Part shown: one piece after another, positions 1 to 9,958 of the stretch | How positions within the stretch are numbered: the stretch's first letter is position 1 | How the letters are laid out: each line of letters opens with the position of its first letter | Assembly: GCF_003986935.1 (NCBI RefSeq) | Contig: NZ_RJZE01000015.1 | Location: 142,475-206,474, forward strand | Source: Paraburkholderia kururiensis JCM 10599 = LMG 19447 | GTDB taxonomy: Bacteria > Pseudomonadota > Gammaproteobacteria > Burkholderiales > Burkholderiaceae | Direction of reading: 5' to 3' | Length of the DNA: 64,000 nt | The notes under the pieces: model-generated | Seen by the model: the letters and a program-made list of their open reading frames with translations, nothing else | Told to the model about the DNA's origin: nothing | The model's database searches: none | Translations under genes and position numbers: made by a program

Positions 1-1
1 C

Positions 2-994
2 GTCGCGCAGCGCACCGGCAAGTCGTTGCTGCTGATCGGTCTGCCGATGGTGGCGGGCCTTTCCGTCGTGCACGGGCTCATTCCGCCGCACCCGGCCGCG
101 CTGCTCGCGGTGCAGGCGTATCACGCCGACATCGGCCGCACCATCGCCTACGGGCTGATCGTCGGCGTGCCGACGGCCATTGTCGCTGGTCCCTTGTTTG
201 CGCTGCTGATTCATCGCCACATCAAGCTGACCGCGCCGAATCCGCTCGCGGCGCAGTTCATCGAGGGTGGTGATGGCGCCGCTTCAACGGGCAGCACGGG
301 CGGCGCGGTTCGCCCGCAGCGCGAGCTGCCCGGCTTCGGCATCACGCTTTTCACCATCCTCTTGCCTGTGATCCTGATGCTCGTGGGCAGCTGGGCCGAC
401 CTCGTGTTCGCGCCGAAGACCATTCCGAACGGTCTGCTCCACTTCGTCGGCACCTCGGACGTTGCGCTTCTGATTGCGGTACTGGTGAGCTTCTGGACCT
501 TCGGCACGCAACGCGGCTTCACGAAAGAGAAGATCCAGAAGTTTTGCGGCGACTGCCTTGCGCCCATCGCGGGCATCACGTTGATCGTGGGCGCGGGCGG
601 CGGCTTTGGTCGCGTGCTGATGGACAGCGGCATCTCGAAGGAAATCATTTCGCTCGCGCAGAACGCGCAGCTTTCGCCGCTGCTGCTCGGCTGGTTCGTT
701 GCCGCGTTGATCCGCCTTGCAACGGGGTCGGCAACCGTCGCGATGACGACCGCGTGTGGCATCGTCGCGCCGATCGCGTCGGCGAGCGGCGTTCAGGTGC
801 GGCCGGAACTCATGGTGCTCGCCACCGGTTCGGGCTCGCTCATCTTTTCCCACGTGAACGACGGCGGCTTCTGGCTCATCAAGGAGTACTTCGGCATGAC
901 CGTCGGTCAGACGTTCAAGACGTGGTCGCTTTGCGAGACGATCATTTCGTTGCTGGGTCTCGGTTTTACGTTCGCACTGGCGGCAGTGCTGTAA
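2..994 (+). CDS. GntP-family gluconate:H+ symporter, C-terminal part (5' end outside window)
   Basis: The reading frame is open from base 2, so the gene starts upstream of the window; 330 residues are visible of a family usually near 440-450. The protein is an inner-membrane carrier expected to import gluconate with protons. Several hydrophobic membrane segments are visible, and the stretches TGSATVAMTTACG and SLIFSHVNDGGFW are typical of the C-terminal half of the GntP family. The gluconokinase gene follows after a 10-bp gap, so the two very likely form one operon that takes up and phosphorylates gluconate. Other hydroxy acids are possible substrates for GntP proteins, but the kinase next door favours gluconate. 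Confidence 0.93.
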   Translation, partial: VAQRTGKSLLLIGLPMVAGLSVVHGLIPPHPAALLAVQAYHADIGRTIAYGLIVGVPTAIVAGPLFALLIHRHIKLTAPNPLAAQFIEGGDGAASTGSTGGAVRPQRELPGFGITLFTILLPVILMLVGSWADLVFAPKTIPNGLLHFVGTSDVALLIAVLVSFWTFGTQRGFTKEKIQKFCGDCLAPIAGITLIVGAGGGFGRVLMDSGISKEIISLAQNAQLSPLLLGWFVAALIRLATGSATVAMTTACGIVAPIASASGVQVRPELMVLATGSGSLIFSHVNDGGFWLIKEYFGMTVGQTFKTWSLCETIISLLGLGFTFALAAVL

Positions 995-1004
995 GGAGCA
1001 GTAG

Positions 1005-1508
1005 ATGATCTTGATAGCAATGGGCGTGTCGGGCGCCGGCAAGTCGCGCATCGGCGAAATGCTGGCGGAGCGCCTTCACTGCAGCTTCACCGACGGCGAC
1101 GCGTTCCACAGCGCGGCCAACAAGGAGAAGATGCACCGCGGCATTCCCCTCACCGACGACGATCGCTGGCCGTGGCTGCGCACCATTCGCGCGGCGATCG
1201 AGGAAAAGCAGCGCGCGGGCGAGACGGCGGTGTTCACGTGTTCGTCGCTCAAGCGCGCGTACCGCGACATTCTGCGCAATGGCGACAGGGACGTGTGGTT
1301 CGTCTACCTCAAGGGTTCGATGGAGACGCTGCGCGAGCGCCTGAAGACGCGCACGGGCCACTTCTTCGACCCGTCGCTGCTGCAAAGCCAGCTGGACACG
1401 CTCGAAGAGCCGGGCGAGGACGAGGCCGTGGAGGTGAGCATCGACCTTGCGCCGGAGCAGATCGTCGAGAGCGTGCTTGCGCAGTTGAAGGCGCGCGGCG
1501 CGTCGTGA
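1005..1508 (+). CDS. gntK: Gluconokinase
   Basis: This 167-residue cytosolic kinase phosphorylates gluconate with ATP to 6-phosphogluconate, feeding the Entner-Doudoroff and pentose phosphate routes. The P-loop GVSGAGKS lies at residues 7-14, and the length fits the small GntK/IdnK family (about 165-190). FTDGDAFH and FTCSSLKRAYRD are family-typical substrate and nucleotide regions. The ATG is preceded by an AAGGAG ribosome-binding site. It follows the gluconate permease closely and ends before a strong terminator. Confidence 0.96.
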   Translation: MILIAMGVSGAGKSRIGEMLAERLHCSFTDGDAFHSAANKEKMHRGIPLTDDDRWPWLRTIRAAIEEKQRAGETAVFTCSSLKRAYRDILRNGDRDVWFVYLKGSMETLRERLKTRTGHFFDPSLLQSQLDTLEEPGEDEAVEVSIDLAPEQIVESVLAQLKARGAS

Positions 1509-1546
1509 TCGGCGGGCTGATCTGCCGCGTTTGCGGCGGGCAGGCG

Positions 1547-1579
1547 TAAAAAAGGCGTTCCTTCAAGGAACGCCTTTTT
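1547..1579. terminator. Bidirectional intrinsic terminator between gntK and purB
   Basis: A perfect stem (arms AAAAAGGCGTTCC and GGAACGCCTTTTT) is flanked by A and T runs, so it can end transcription of gntK on the plus strand and of purB on the minus strand. The genes converge here. Confidence 0.85.
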
Positions 1580-1655
1580 GCTTTTGAGCGGGCGCTCAGG
1601 CAGTCGTCGCTCTCAGGCAACTGCTCAGGCAGCCGCTCACACCGCCGCTCACACG

Positions 1656-3044
1656 TTACGCAATCCGCTTCGCCAGTTCCTCGGCCTTGCCCGTGTACGA
1701 GCCCGGCGTCATGGCGAGCAGGCGCGCTTTCGCATCGGCCGGAATGTTCAGACCACCGATGAACGTCTGCAACGCCTCGCGCGTAATGCCCTTGCCGCGC
1801 GTGAGTTCCTTCAGTTGCTCGTACGGGTTCTCGATGCCGTAGCGGCGCATCACCGTCTGCACCGGCTCGGCGAGTACTTCCCAGCAGTTGTCGAGGTCGT
1901 CGTTGAGGCGTTGCGGATTGACTTCGAGCTTGTCGAGACCGCGAATCAAGGCGTCATAGGCGAGCAGCGAGTAGCCGAACGCTACGCCGATGTTGCGCAG
2001 CACGGTCGAGTCCGTGAGATCGCGCTGCCAGCGCGAGACGGGCAGCTTGTCTGCGAGATGGCGCAGCGTGGCGTTCGCGAGGCCCAGGTTGCCTTCGGAG
2101 TTTTCGAAGTCGATCGGGTTGACCTTGTGCGGCATCGTGGACGAACCGATCTCGCCGGCCTTCGTCTTCTGCTTGAAGTAGCCGACTGAGATGTAGCCCC
2201 ACACGTCGCGATCGAGGTCGAGCAGGATCGTGTTCGCGCGCGCGACCGCGTCGAACAGTTCGGCCATGTAGTCGTGCGGCTCGATCTGGATGGTGTACGG
2301 GTTGAACGTGAGCTTGAGCCGATCTTCCACGACCTTGCGCGAGAACGACTCCCAGTCGAAGTCGGGGTACGCCGAGAGGTGCGCGTTGAAGTTGCCCACG
2401 GCGCCGTTCATCTTGCCGAGCAGCTCCACCTTCTCGATGCGCGCGATGGCGCGTGCGAGCCGCGCCGCGACGTTGGCGATTTCTTTACCGAGCGTGGTGG
2501 GGCTGGCGGGCTGGCCGTGCGTGCGCGAGAGCATCGGCTGAGCGGCCTGCGCATGCGCGATCGCGACAAGGCGCTCATGCACCTTGCGTAGCGCCGGTAC
2601 CATCACATGCTCGCGCGCGCCGGCCAGCATCATGCCGTGCGACGTGTTGTTGATGTCTTCCGAGGTGCAGGCGAAGTGGATGAACTCGCTTGCGCGCTCC
2701 AGTTCCGGCTGACCCTTAACCGACTCCTTGAGCCAGTACTCGACGGCCTTCACGTCGTGATTCGTCACACGCTCGATTTCCTTGATGCGGGCGGCGTCGT
2801 GTGCGGTGAAGCGCTCGGCGAGCTGCAACAGGAACTGTTCCGACGCCTCGGAGAAACGCGGCACCTCGGCGAAGCCGGCGTGCGAGAGCGCGATGAGCCA
2901 ATGGATCTCGACTGTCACGCGGTGGCGCATGAAGGCGGCTTCGGAGAGCCAGTCGCGCAGGGCTTCCGTTTTGGCGGCATAGCGGCCGTCGAGCGGGGAG
3001 AGCGCGGTGAGCGCGTAGAGGGTGTCGGGGCGGGTGTCGGACAT
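1656..3044 (-). CDS. purB: Adenylosuccinate lyase
   Basis: This 462-residue enzyme catalyses two fumarate-releasing steps of purine synthesis: SAICAR to AICAR and adenylosuccinate to AMP. The fumarase/aspartase superfamily signature GSSTMPHKVNP is at residues 300-310 and carries the catalytic serine loop; the general-acid histidine lies in RTHGQP near residue 176. Length and the ALSPLDGRY N-terminus match the long E. coli-type PurB. The frame stays open far upstream, but only the start at 3044 (MSDTRPD) aligns with the family. It is read divergently from the LysR regulator. AICAR made here is used by PurH, encoded at 23-24.6 kb. Confidence 0.97.
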   Translation of the reverse strand: MSDTRPDTLYALTALSPLDGRYAAKTEALRDWLSEAAFMRHRVTVEIHWLIALSHAGFAEVPRFSEASEQFLLQLAERFTAHDAARIKEIERVTNHDVKAVEYWLKESVKGQPELERASEFIHFACTSEDINNTSHGMMLAGAREHVMVPALRKVHERLVAIAHAQAAQPMLSRTHGQPASPTTLGKEIANVAARLARAIARIEKVELLGKMNGAVGNFNAHLSAYPDFDWESFSRKVVEDRLKLTFNPYTIQIEPHDYMAELFDAVARANTILLDLDRDVWGYISVGYFKQKTKAGEIGSSTMPHKVNPIDFENSEGNLGLANATLRHLADKLPVSRWQRDLTDSTVLRNIGVAFGYSLLAYDALIRGLDKLEVNPQRLNDDLDNCWEVLAEPVQTVMRRYGIENPYEQLKELTRGKGITREALQTFIGGLNIPADAKARLLAMTPGSYTGKAEELAKRIA

Positions 3045-3290
3045 GATGGGACGAGCCGGAGGCGGGTGAGATCGGAAACGGGGAGAACCGCGAATTTTAC
3101 CACCGACGCGCGGCTGCCCCGACCGTGGGCGGTCGGCCCGGAGAGCCGCCGATGAGCCGACGGAGACGCTTCGTCGGCGCGTTGCCGCAAAGCAAAGGTC
3201 CTGAGCCGAGGCCGGTGGCGGCGCGCCCGCTAGAATGCAGGCTTTCCCGCCGCGCCCCCGCGGCGGTCCTGTCCTCCCACGCCGCCCGCC

Positions 3291-4262
3291 ATGGAACTCA
3301 AGTGGCTCGAAGATTTCGTTTCGCTCGCCGAAACCCGTAGTTTCAGCCGGTCCGCCGAGTTGCGGCACGTCACCCAGCCCGCCTTCTCGCGGCGCATCCA
3401 GGCGCTGGAAGCGTGGCTCGGCACGGAACTGATCGACCGTTCGGTTTATCCGACGCGCCTGACGCCCGCCGGCCAGGTGTTCTACGAGCAGGCGCTCGCG
3501 ATGCTCTCGCAATTCCACGAGGCGCGCACGCTGCTGCGCGGCCACATGGCGACACCTGCGGCCACCATCGAATTCGCGGTGCCGCACACGCTGTCGCTCA
3601 CGTACTTTCCGCGCTGGCTGCAGCGCATCGAGGCGCAGTTGGGCCCCGTGCATGCGCGCCTGCGCGCGCTGAACGTGCACGACGCGCTGCTTTCGCTGGT
3701 GGAAGGCGGCTGCGATCTGGTGATGGGCTACCACCATCCGAGTCATCCTGTCGCACTGGACCCCGCGCGCTACGACATGCTCACGCTCGGCACCGAGCCG
3801 ATCAGTCCGTTCTCGGCGCCAGGACGCGCCGGCCGCGCACGTCACACGCTGCCGGGCACGCCGGATGCGCCGGCACCTTACCTGTCGTACACACCGAACG
3901 CGTATCTCGGACGCATGACGGAAGTGATCATCGCCAACGCGCCCACCCGGCTCTATCTGGACCGCATCTACGAGACCGATATGGCCGAGGGCTTGAAGGC
4001 GATGGCGCTGGCGGGCCACGGCATCGCGTTTCTCCCGCATAGCGCGGTGGAGGACGCGGTGGCCGAGGGCAAGCTGATACGCCTCGACCGCGCGACGCGC
4101 GGCGTGGCGCAGGACCGGTTCACGCTGACCATGGAGATCCGGCTCTATCGCGACAAGCTTGCCGCGCAGGGCGACGATCCGCGTCATGTGCTGATGAGGA
4201 AGCTGTGGGACGTCGTGTCGGCAGAACTGGCCTTGGCCCAGCAGGCGGGCGCACGCAACTGA
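3291..4262 (+). CDS. LysR-family regulator, HypT/YjiE-like, upstream of gdhA
   Basis: This 323-residue protein has a standard LysR winged helix-turn-helix (residues 1-60, with VTQPAFSRRIQALE as recognition region) and an effector-binding domain. The segments SYTPNAYLGRMTE and MALAGHGIAFLPHSA resemble the E. coli YjiE/HypT (QseD) branch; that link is from memory. It starts 246 bp from divergent purB and lies just upstream of gdhA in the same direction. A dyad with LysR spacing between this gene and gdhA (4300-4322) makes gdhA the most likely target. The effector is unknown. Confidence 0.88.
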   Translation: MELKWLEDFVSLAETRSFSRSAELRHVTQPAFSRRIQALEAWLGTELIDRSVYPTRLTPAGQVFYEQALAMLSQFHEARTLLRGHMATPAATIEFAVPHTLSLTYFPRWLQRIEAQLGPVHARLRALNVHDALLSLVEGGCDLVMGYHHPSHPVALDPARYDMLTLGTEPISPFSAPGRAGRARHTLPGTPDAPAPYLSYTPNAYLGRMTEVIIANAPTRLYLDRIYETDMAEGLKAMALAGHGIAFLPHSAVEDAVAEGKLIRLDRATRGVAQDRFTLTMEIRLYRDKLAAQGDDPRHVLMRKLWDVVSAELALAQQAGARN

Positions 4263-4264
4263 GC

Positions 4265-4287
4265 GCCGCGTCCGCGGCAGGTTTTTT
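4265..4287 (+). terminator. Possible short terminator after the LysR gene
   Basis: A 5-bp GC-rich stem (GCCGC/GCGGC, tetraloop) followed closely by a run of six T lies just after the LysR stop codon. The stem is short, so readthrough into gdhA is possible. Confidence 0.4.
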
Positions 4288-4299
4288 CGCTTTTGCCGA

Positions 4300-4322
4300 C
4301 GTTATGCAAGAAAAACATAACG
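4300..4322. promoter_or_regulatory. LysR-type operator candidate upstream of gdhA
   Basis: Perfect inverted repeat CGTTATG-N9-CATAACG. It contains the LysR-type T-N11-A core (T at 4305, A at 4317). Its centre lies about 64 bp before the predicted gdhA transcription start, which is where LysR regulators usually place their recognition site. The adjacent LysR protein is the obvious candidate ligand; this is inferred. Confidence 0.6.
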
Positions 4323-4338
4323 CAATGACCAAACGGCA

Positions 4339-4368
4339 TTGGATTTCAGCAGATCGATTTTCGACAAT
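4339..4368 (+). promoter_or_regulatory. Predicted sigma70 promoter of gdhA
   Basis: TTGGAT (4339-4344) and GACAAT (4363-4368) are separated by 18 bp, giving an expected start near 4375 and a leader of about 24 nt before the gdhA ATG. Both boxes are imperfect, which suits an activator-assisted promoter. Confidence 0.5.
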
Positions 4369-4398
4369 GGCGACCATTCGTTGACCGCTGGAGCGTTC

Positions 4399-5703
<1,305 letters not shown>

Positions 5704-5729
5704 TATAGCCTGCAGCAAGTCTTACCGGA

Positions 5730-5764
5730 AGCGGACGGCGTCGCGACGATGCCGTCCGCTTTTG
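5730..5764 (+). terminator. Intrinsic terminator of gdhA
   Basis: The arms AGCGGACGGC and GCCGTCCGCT form a 10-bp stem around an 11-nt loop, followed by TTTT, 26 bp after the gdhA stop. Confidence 0.8.
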
Positions 5765-5859
5765 TGCACCAGAAGACGCCTGTCTGACATGGTTTACAAC
5801 AATAACTTTCAGTTAAATTACTTTGATAAACTGCGCCCGTTCTAGCCAAGGAGATCAGA

Positions 5860-6753
5860 ATGAAGGTTAAAAAAGCTGCGCTGCTTCTCGCCACCCTCGG
5901 TTTCGTTGCCTGCGCCGCGAACGCGCAGGAAAGTGGTACGTTGAAGAAGATCAAGGACACGGGCGTGATCGCGCTGGGTCATCGCGAATCGTCCATTCCG
6001 TTCTCGTATTACGACGACAAGCAGAACGTCATCGGCTACTCGTACGAGTTCCAGATGAAGGTCGTGGACGCGGTCAAGCAGAAGCTGAACATGCCTAACC
6101 TGAAGGTCAAGTTCATCCCCGTCACCTCGCAGAACCGCATTCCGCTCGTGCAGAACGGCACGGTGGATATCGAGTGCGGCTCGACCACGAACAACCTGGA
6201 ACGCCAGCAGCAGGCCGCGTTCTCGGACACGATCTTCGTGATCGGTACGCGCCTCATGACGAAGAAGGACTCGGGCATCAAGGACTTCGCCGACCTGAAG
6301 GGCAAGACCGTCGTGACGACGGCCGGCACCACGTCGGAGCGCCTGCTGCGCAAGATGAACCAGGACAAGAACCTGGGCATGAACATCATCAGCGCGAAGG
6401 ACCACGGCGAGTCGTTCCAGACGCTGGAAACGGGCCGTGCCGTCGCCTTCATGATGGACGACGCGCTGCTTGCGGGCGAACGCGCGAAGTCGAAGACGCC
6501 GGGCGACTACGTGATCGTGGGCGCACCGCAATCGCGCGAAGCGTACGGCTGCATGATGCGCAAGAACGACCCCGAGTTCAAAAAGGTGGTGGACGACGCG
6601 ATCGCGAAGGTCGAGACGTCGGGCGAAGCGGACAAGATCTACAAGAAGTGGTTCGAATCGCCGATCCCGCCGAAGGGCCTCAACCTGAACTTCCCGGAGA
6701 GCGACGACATGAAGGCGCTCTTCAAGAGCCCGAACGACAAGGCAATCGACTAA
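5860..6753 (+). CDS. gltI: Glutamate/aspartate ABC transporter, periplasmic binding protein
   Basis: This 297-residue protein is the periplasmic receptor that delivers glutamate and aspartate to GltJK. A signal peptide is visible (charged MKVKK, hydrophobic core, ANA cleavage site near residue 22), followed by a type II periplasmic-binding fold of family 3. The segments GHRESSIPFSYYDDKQ and VDIECGSTTNN are characteristic of GltI. AAGGAGA precedes the ATG. It is the first gene of gltIJKL. A strong hairpin terminator lies between gltI and gltJ, so gltI mRNA probably exceeds the full transcript. Confidence 0.96.
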   Translation: MKVKKAALLLATLGFVACAANAQESGTLKKIKDTGVIALGHRESSIPFSYYDDKQNVIGYSYEFQMKVVDAVKQKLNMPNLKVKFIPVTSQNRIPLVQNGTVDIECGSTTNNLERQQQAAFSDTIFVIGTRLMTKKDSGIKDFADLKGKTVVTTAGTTSERLLRKMNQDKNLGMNIISAKDHGESFQTLETGRAVAFMMDDALLAGERAKSKTPGDYVIVGAPQSREAYGCMMRKNDPEFKKVVDDAIAKVETSGEADKIYKKWFESPIPPKGLNLNFPESDDMKALFKSPNDKAID

Positions 6754-6778
6754 GCAGTCTCGAACGCCTACGTTGAAC

Positions 6779-6814
6779 AGAACGGAAGAAGCCTGTGCTT
6801 CTTCCGTTCTTTTT
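6779..6814 (+). terminator. Strong intergenic terminator within the glt operon (after gltI)
   Basis: A perfect 14-bp stem (6779-6792 with 6797-6810, loop CTGT) runs into five T. It fills most of the 78-bp gltI-gltJ gap. It probably ends most transcripts after the binding-protein gene, setting a high receptor-to-permease ratio, and may stabilise a 3'-UTR RNA (see findings). Confidence 0.85.
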
Positions 6815-6831
6815 GTTGGAGAGTCTTCGCC

Positions 6832-7572
6832 ATGTCTTATCACTGGAACTGGGGCATTCTGCTGAGTCCGGTTTCCACCGGCGAGCCCACGACCTATCTC
6901 GGCTGGCTGTTGTCCGGCATGCGCGTGACGGTCACCGTGGGGCTGGTCGCCTGGGTGATCGCGCTTGTCGTCGGGTCGTTGTTCGGCGTGCTGCGCACGG
7001 TGCCGAACAAGTGGCTTGCGGGCATCGGTACTGTCTACGTTGCGATTTTCCGCAACGTTCCGCTCATCGTGCAGTTTTTCGTCTGGTACTTCGTCATACC
7101 GGAACTCGTGCCCAAGGGGCTGGGCGACTGGTTCAAGCAGTTGCCGCCGGGTGCGCAATTCTTCTCGGCGTCGGTGATCTGTCTGGGCCTCTTTACCGCC
7201 GCACGTGTGTGCGAGCAGGTGCGCTCGGGCATCAACGCGCTGCCGCGCGGCCAGCGCGCCGCGGGTCTCGCCATGGGCTTCACGCAGTGGCAGACGTATC
7301 GCTACGTGTTGCTGCCCGTGGCGTATCGCGTGATCGTGCCGCCGCTCACGTCCGAGTTCCTCAACATCTTCAAGAACTCGGCGGTGGCTTCCACCATCGG
7401 TCTGCTCGATCTTTCGGCGCAGGCCCGGCAACTCGTGGACTACACGGCGCAGACCTATGAGTCGTTCATCGCCGTCACGCTGGCGTACGTGGTGATCAAT
7501 CTCGTGGTGATGACGCTGATGCGGTTCGTCGAGCAGAAAGCGCGGCTGCCAGGCTACATCGGAGGCAAGTGA
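6832..7572 (+). CDS. gltJ: Glutamate/aspartate ABC transporter permease GltJ
   Basis: This 246-residue inner-membrane permease belongs to the HisMQ-like polar amino-acid family. Hydrophobic segments are evident, and the ATPase-contact (EAA) region lies around INALPRGQRAAGLAMGF. It forms the translocation pore with GltK. TTGGAGAG lies upstream of the ATG, just after the gltI terminator. The stop codon overlaps the start of gltK. Confidence 0.95.
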   Translation: MSYHWNWGILLSPVSTGEPTTYLGWLLSGMRVTVTVGLVAWVIALVVGSLFGVLRTVPNKWLAGIGTVYVAIFRNVPLIVQFFVWYFVIPELVPKGLGDWFKQLPPGAQFFSASVICLGLFTAARVCEQVRSGINALPRGQRAAGLAMGFTQWQTYRYVLLPVAYRVIVPPLTSEFLNIFKNSAVASTIGLLDLSAQARQLVDYTAQTYESFIAVTLAYVVINLVVMTLMRFVEQKARLPGYIGGK

Positions 7573-8252
7573 TGAGTCATCAATTCGACTGGAGCGGCAT
7601 TCCCGGCGCAATGCCCACGCTCGCCACGGGCGCCGTAGTCACGCTGAAGATCACGATCATCGCGATCGTGATCGGCATTATCTGGGGCACGCTGCTCGCG
7701 CTCATGCGCCTGTCCGGCGCGAAGCCGCTCGAATGGTTTGCGAAGAGCTACGTCACGGTGTTCCGCTCGATACCGCTCGTGATGGTGCTGCTGTGGTTCT
7801 TCCTGATCGTGCCGCAGGTGCTGCAGAACCTGCTGGGGCTGTCGCCCGATATCGACATCCGCTTTGCGTCGGCGCTCGTCGCGTTTTCGCTCTTCGAAGC
7901 CGCGTATTACTCGGAGATCATTCGCGCCGGCATTCAGGCCGTGCCGCGCGGGCAGGTCAACGCATCGTTCGCGCTCGGCATGACCTATGGGCAGGCAATG
8001 CGCCTCGTGGTGCTGCCGCAGGCGTTTCGCGCGATGGTGCCGCTGCTGCTCACGCAGGCCATCGTGCTCTTCCAGGATACGTCGCTCGTCTACGTGATCA
8101 GCCTTGCCGATTTCTTTCGCACAGCGACGAATATTGGCGATCGTGACGGCACGATGGTCGAAATGGTACTGTTCGCCGGTGCTTGCTACTTCGTGGTTTG
8201 CGTGGTGGCGTCGGGCCTCGTCAAGAGTCTTCAGAGAAAGGTCGCAAGATGA
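7572..8252 (+). CDS. gltK: Glutamate/aspartate ABC transporter permease GltK
   Basis: This 226-residue permease is the second pore subunit. The EAA-type loop is around IQAVPRGQVNASFALGM, with several membrane helices on either side. I chose the ATG at 7572, which overlaps the gltJ stop as TGATG and has GGAGG at 7561-7565; the GTG one codon earlier (7569) is also possible. The overlap implies translational coupling with gltJ, and the gene end overlaps gltL by 4 bp. Confidence 0.94.
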   Translation: MSHQFDWSGIPGAMPTLATGAVVTLKITIIAIVIGIIWGTLLALMRLSGAKPLEWFAKSYVTVFRSIPLVMVLLWFFLIVPQVLQNLLGLSPDIDIRFASALVAFSLFEAAYYSEIIRAGIQAVPRGQVNASFALGMTYGQAMRLVVLPQAFRAMVPLLLTQAIVLFQDTSLVYVISLADFFRTATNIGDRDGTMVEMVLFAGACYFVVCVVASGLVKSLQRKVAR

Positions 8253-8974
8253 TTTCCATCAAGAATGTTTCCAAGTGGTACGGCCACTTTCAGGTACTCA
8301 CCGACTGCACGACGGAAGTGAAGAAGGGCGAGGTTGTCGTGGTATGCGGCCCGTCGGGCTCGGGCAAATCGACACTCATCAAGACCGTGAACGGCCTCGA
8401 GCCGTTCCAGAAGGGCGAGATTCTCGTGAACGGTCAGTCGGTGGGTGACAAGAAGACCAATCTGTCGAAGCTGCGCTCGAAGGTGGGCATGGTGTTTCAG
8501 CACTTCGAACTGTTCCCGCATCTCTCGATTACCGAGAACCTCACGCTCGCGCAGGTGAAGGTGCTCGGACGTTCGAAGGATGAGGCGTCGGCCAAAGGCC
8601 TGAAGCTGCTCGATCGCGTGGGTCTCAAGGCGCATGCCGACAAATACCCGGGTCAGCTTTCGGGCGGTCAGCAGCAGCGTGTGGCGATTGCACGCGCGCT
8701 TTCGATGGACCCCATCGCGATGCTGTTCGACGAGCCGACCTCGGCGCTCGACCCCGAGATGATCAACGAAGTGCTCGACGTGATGGTGGAACTCGCGCAG
8801 GAAGGCATGACGATGATGTGCGTGACCCACGAAATGGGCTTCGCGAAGAAGGTCGCGCACCGCGTGATCTTCATGGACAAGGGCGTCATCGTGGAAGACG
8901 ACCGCAAGGAAGACTTCTTCGCCAATCCGAAGTCGGACCGTGCGAAGGACTTCCTCGCGAAGATCCTGCACTGA
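8249..8974 (+). CDS. gltL: Glutamate/aspartate ABC transporter ATPase GltL
   Basis: This 241-residue cytosolic ATPase powers the GltIJK importer. Walker A is GPSGSGKST, the ABC signature LSGGQQQR and Walker B LFDEPTSALD, all intact. The start at 8249 overlaps the gltK stop (ATGA); the open frame before it is not part of the family. The segment VGMVFQHFELFPHLS is the polar amino-acid-type Q-loop. A terminator follows 12 bp after the stop. Confidence 0.96.
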   Translation: MISIKNVSKWYGHFQVLTDCTTEVKKGEVVVVCGPSGSGKSTLIKTVNGLEPFQKGEILVNGQSVGDKKTNLSKLRSKVGMVFQHFELFPHLSITENLTLAQVKVLGRSKDEASAKGLKLLDRVGLKAHADKYPGQLSGGQQQRVAIARALSMDPIAMLFDEPTSALDPEMINEVLDVMVELAQEGMTMMCVTHEMGFAKKVAHRVIFMDKGVIVEDDRKEDFFANPKSDRAKDFLAKILH

Positions 8975-8985
8975 GCGTTAGCGCA

Positions 8986-9020
8986 GCGCATGCGGCTCAC
9001 GCAGCCGCGTGCGCCGTTTT
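8986..9020 (+). terminator. Terminator at the end of gltIJKL
   Basis: A 12-bp GC-rich stem with one G-T wobble (8986-8997 with 9003-9014) is followed by CGTTTT. It touches the stop codon of the convergent amidotransferase gene. Confidence 0.65.
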
Positions 9021-9958
9021 CAGGACTCGACGGCCGCCCGGTCGTCGTCTGCTTCGAAATCCACAGCGGCAGTAGCTTCCAGCTTTGCCTGCACCTGCGC
9101 CGCCTGCGCGACCGTGCTGGCCGACGCGGACCTGTCGCATTCGGGATGGCGCAGCTTCTCCAGCACCGAAGCCGGCACTGGCACATTCTTGCGCGCAGTC
9201 ACTTCCCCGTTCTGGAACATCAGCAGGTCGCCGGGCGCGAAGCGCGTCCAGACTTCGTTGTCCGTGAGCGGCTGCGTGGCGATCACGGCGACGCGGTCCT
9301 CCGGCGTGGTGTACTTGGCGAAGTCGATCGAAACGTCGGCGTCCACGAGGTGCGCCGTCGAGAATGGCCAACTGCGCACCAGGTAGTGCAGGTGTGTCGA
9401 GCAGTGCGCGAAGAGCGCCTGGCCGTTCGACATCAGGAAATTGAACACGCCGTACTGGGTGATCTCGCGCGTGAGCGAGGCGACGGCCTCGAAGAGTTCG
9501 TCGAGCGGCGGCTGGGCGCCGGGAAACGCCTTGCGCAGGCCTTCGAGAACGGCGCAGAACGCCAGTTCGCTGTCTGTCGTACCGACCGGCTGGTAGACGC
9601 CGGAAAGAGCAGGGCGGTAGTCCTGCAGATCGCCGTTGTGGGCGAAGATCCAGTGCCGGCCCCATAGTTCGCGCAGAAACGGATGGCAATTCTCGAGCAG
9701 GATGTGCCCCTGCGTCGCCTTGCGAATATGCGCAATGGTGTTTTTCGATTTGATCGGATAGCGCTTCACCATCTCGGCGAGCGGTGAAGTGGCGGAAGAC
9801 TGGTGGTCGATGAAGAGCCGGCAGGCTTTGTCCTCGAAGAACGCGATGCCCCAGCCGTCGGCGTGGTGATCGGTGACGCCGCCGCGCGCCGCAAAACCGG
9901 TGAAGGAGAACGTGACGTCCGTCGGCGCGGCGCAGTTCATTCCAAGAAGTTGGCACAT
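9020..9958 (-). CDS. Class II glutamine amidotransferase (YafJ-like)
   Basis: This 312-residue protein has an N-terminal nucleophile fold: the catalytic cysteine is residue 2 (MCQLLGMN), as in GlxB/YafJ-type class II amidotransferases. Glutaminase-site features such as HADGWGIAFF and the glutamine-binding IAHNGDL follow. The family hydrolyses glutamine and passes ammonia to a partner or second domain; no synthetase domain is present, so the acceptor is unknown. The last 45 residues or so are Ala-rich and look disordered. It converges on gltL and diverges from pyrC. Confidence 0.88.
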   Translation of the reverse strand: MCQLLGMNCAAPTDVTFSFTGFAARGGVTDHHADGWGIAFFEDKACRLFIDHQSSATSPLAEMVKRYPIKSKNTIAHIRKATQGHILLENCHPFLRELWGRHWIFAHNGDLQDYRPALSGVYQPVGTTDSELAFCAVLEGLRKAFPGAQPPLDELFEAVASLTREITQYGVFNFLMSNGQALFAHCSTHLHYLVRSWPFSTAHLVDADVSIDFAKYTTPEDRVAVIATQPLTDNEVWTRFAPGDLLMFQNGEVTARKNVPVPASVLEKLRHPECDRSASASTVAQAAQVQAKLEATAAVDFEADDDRAAVES

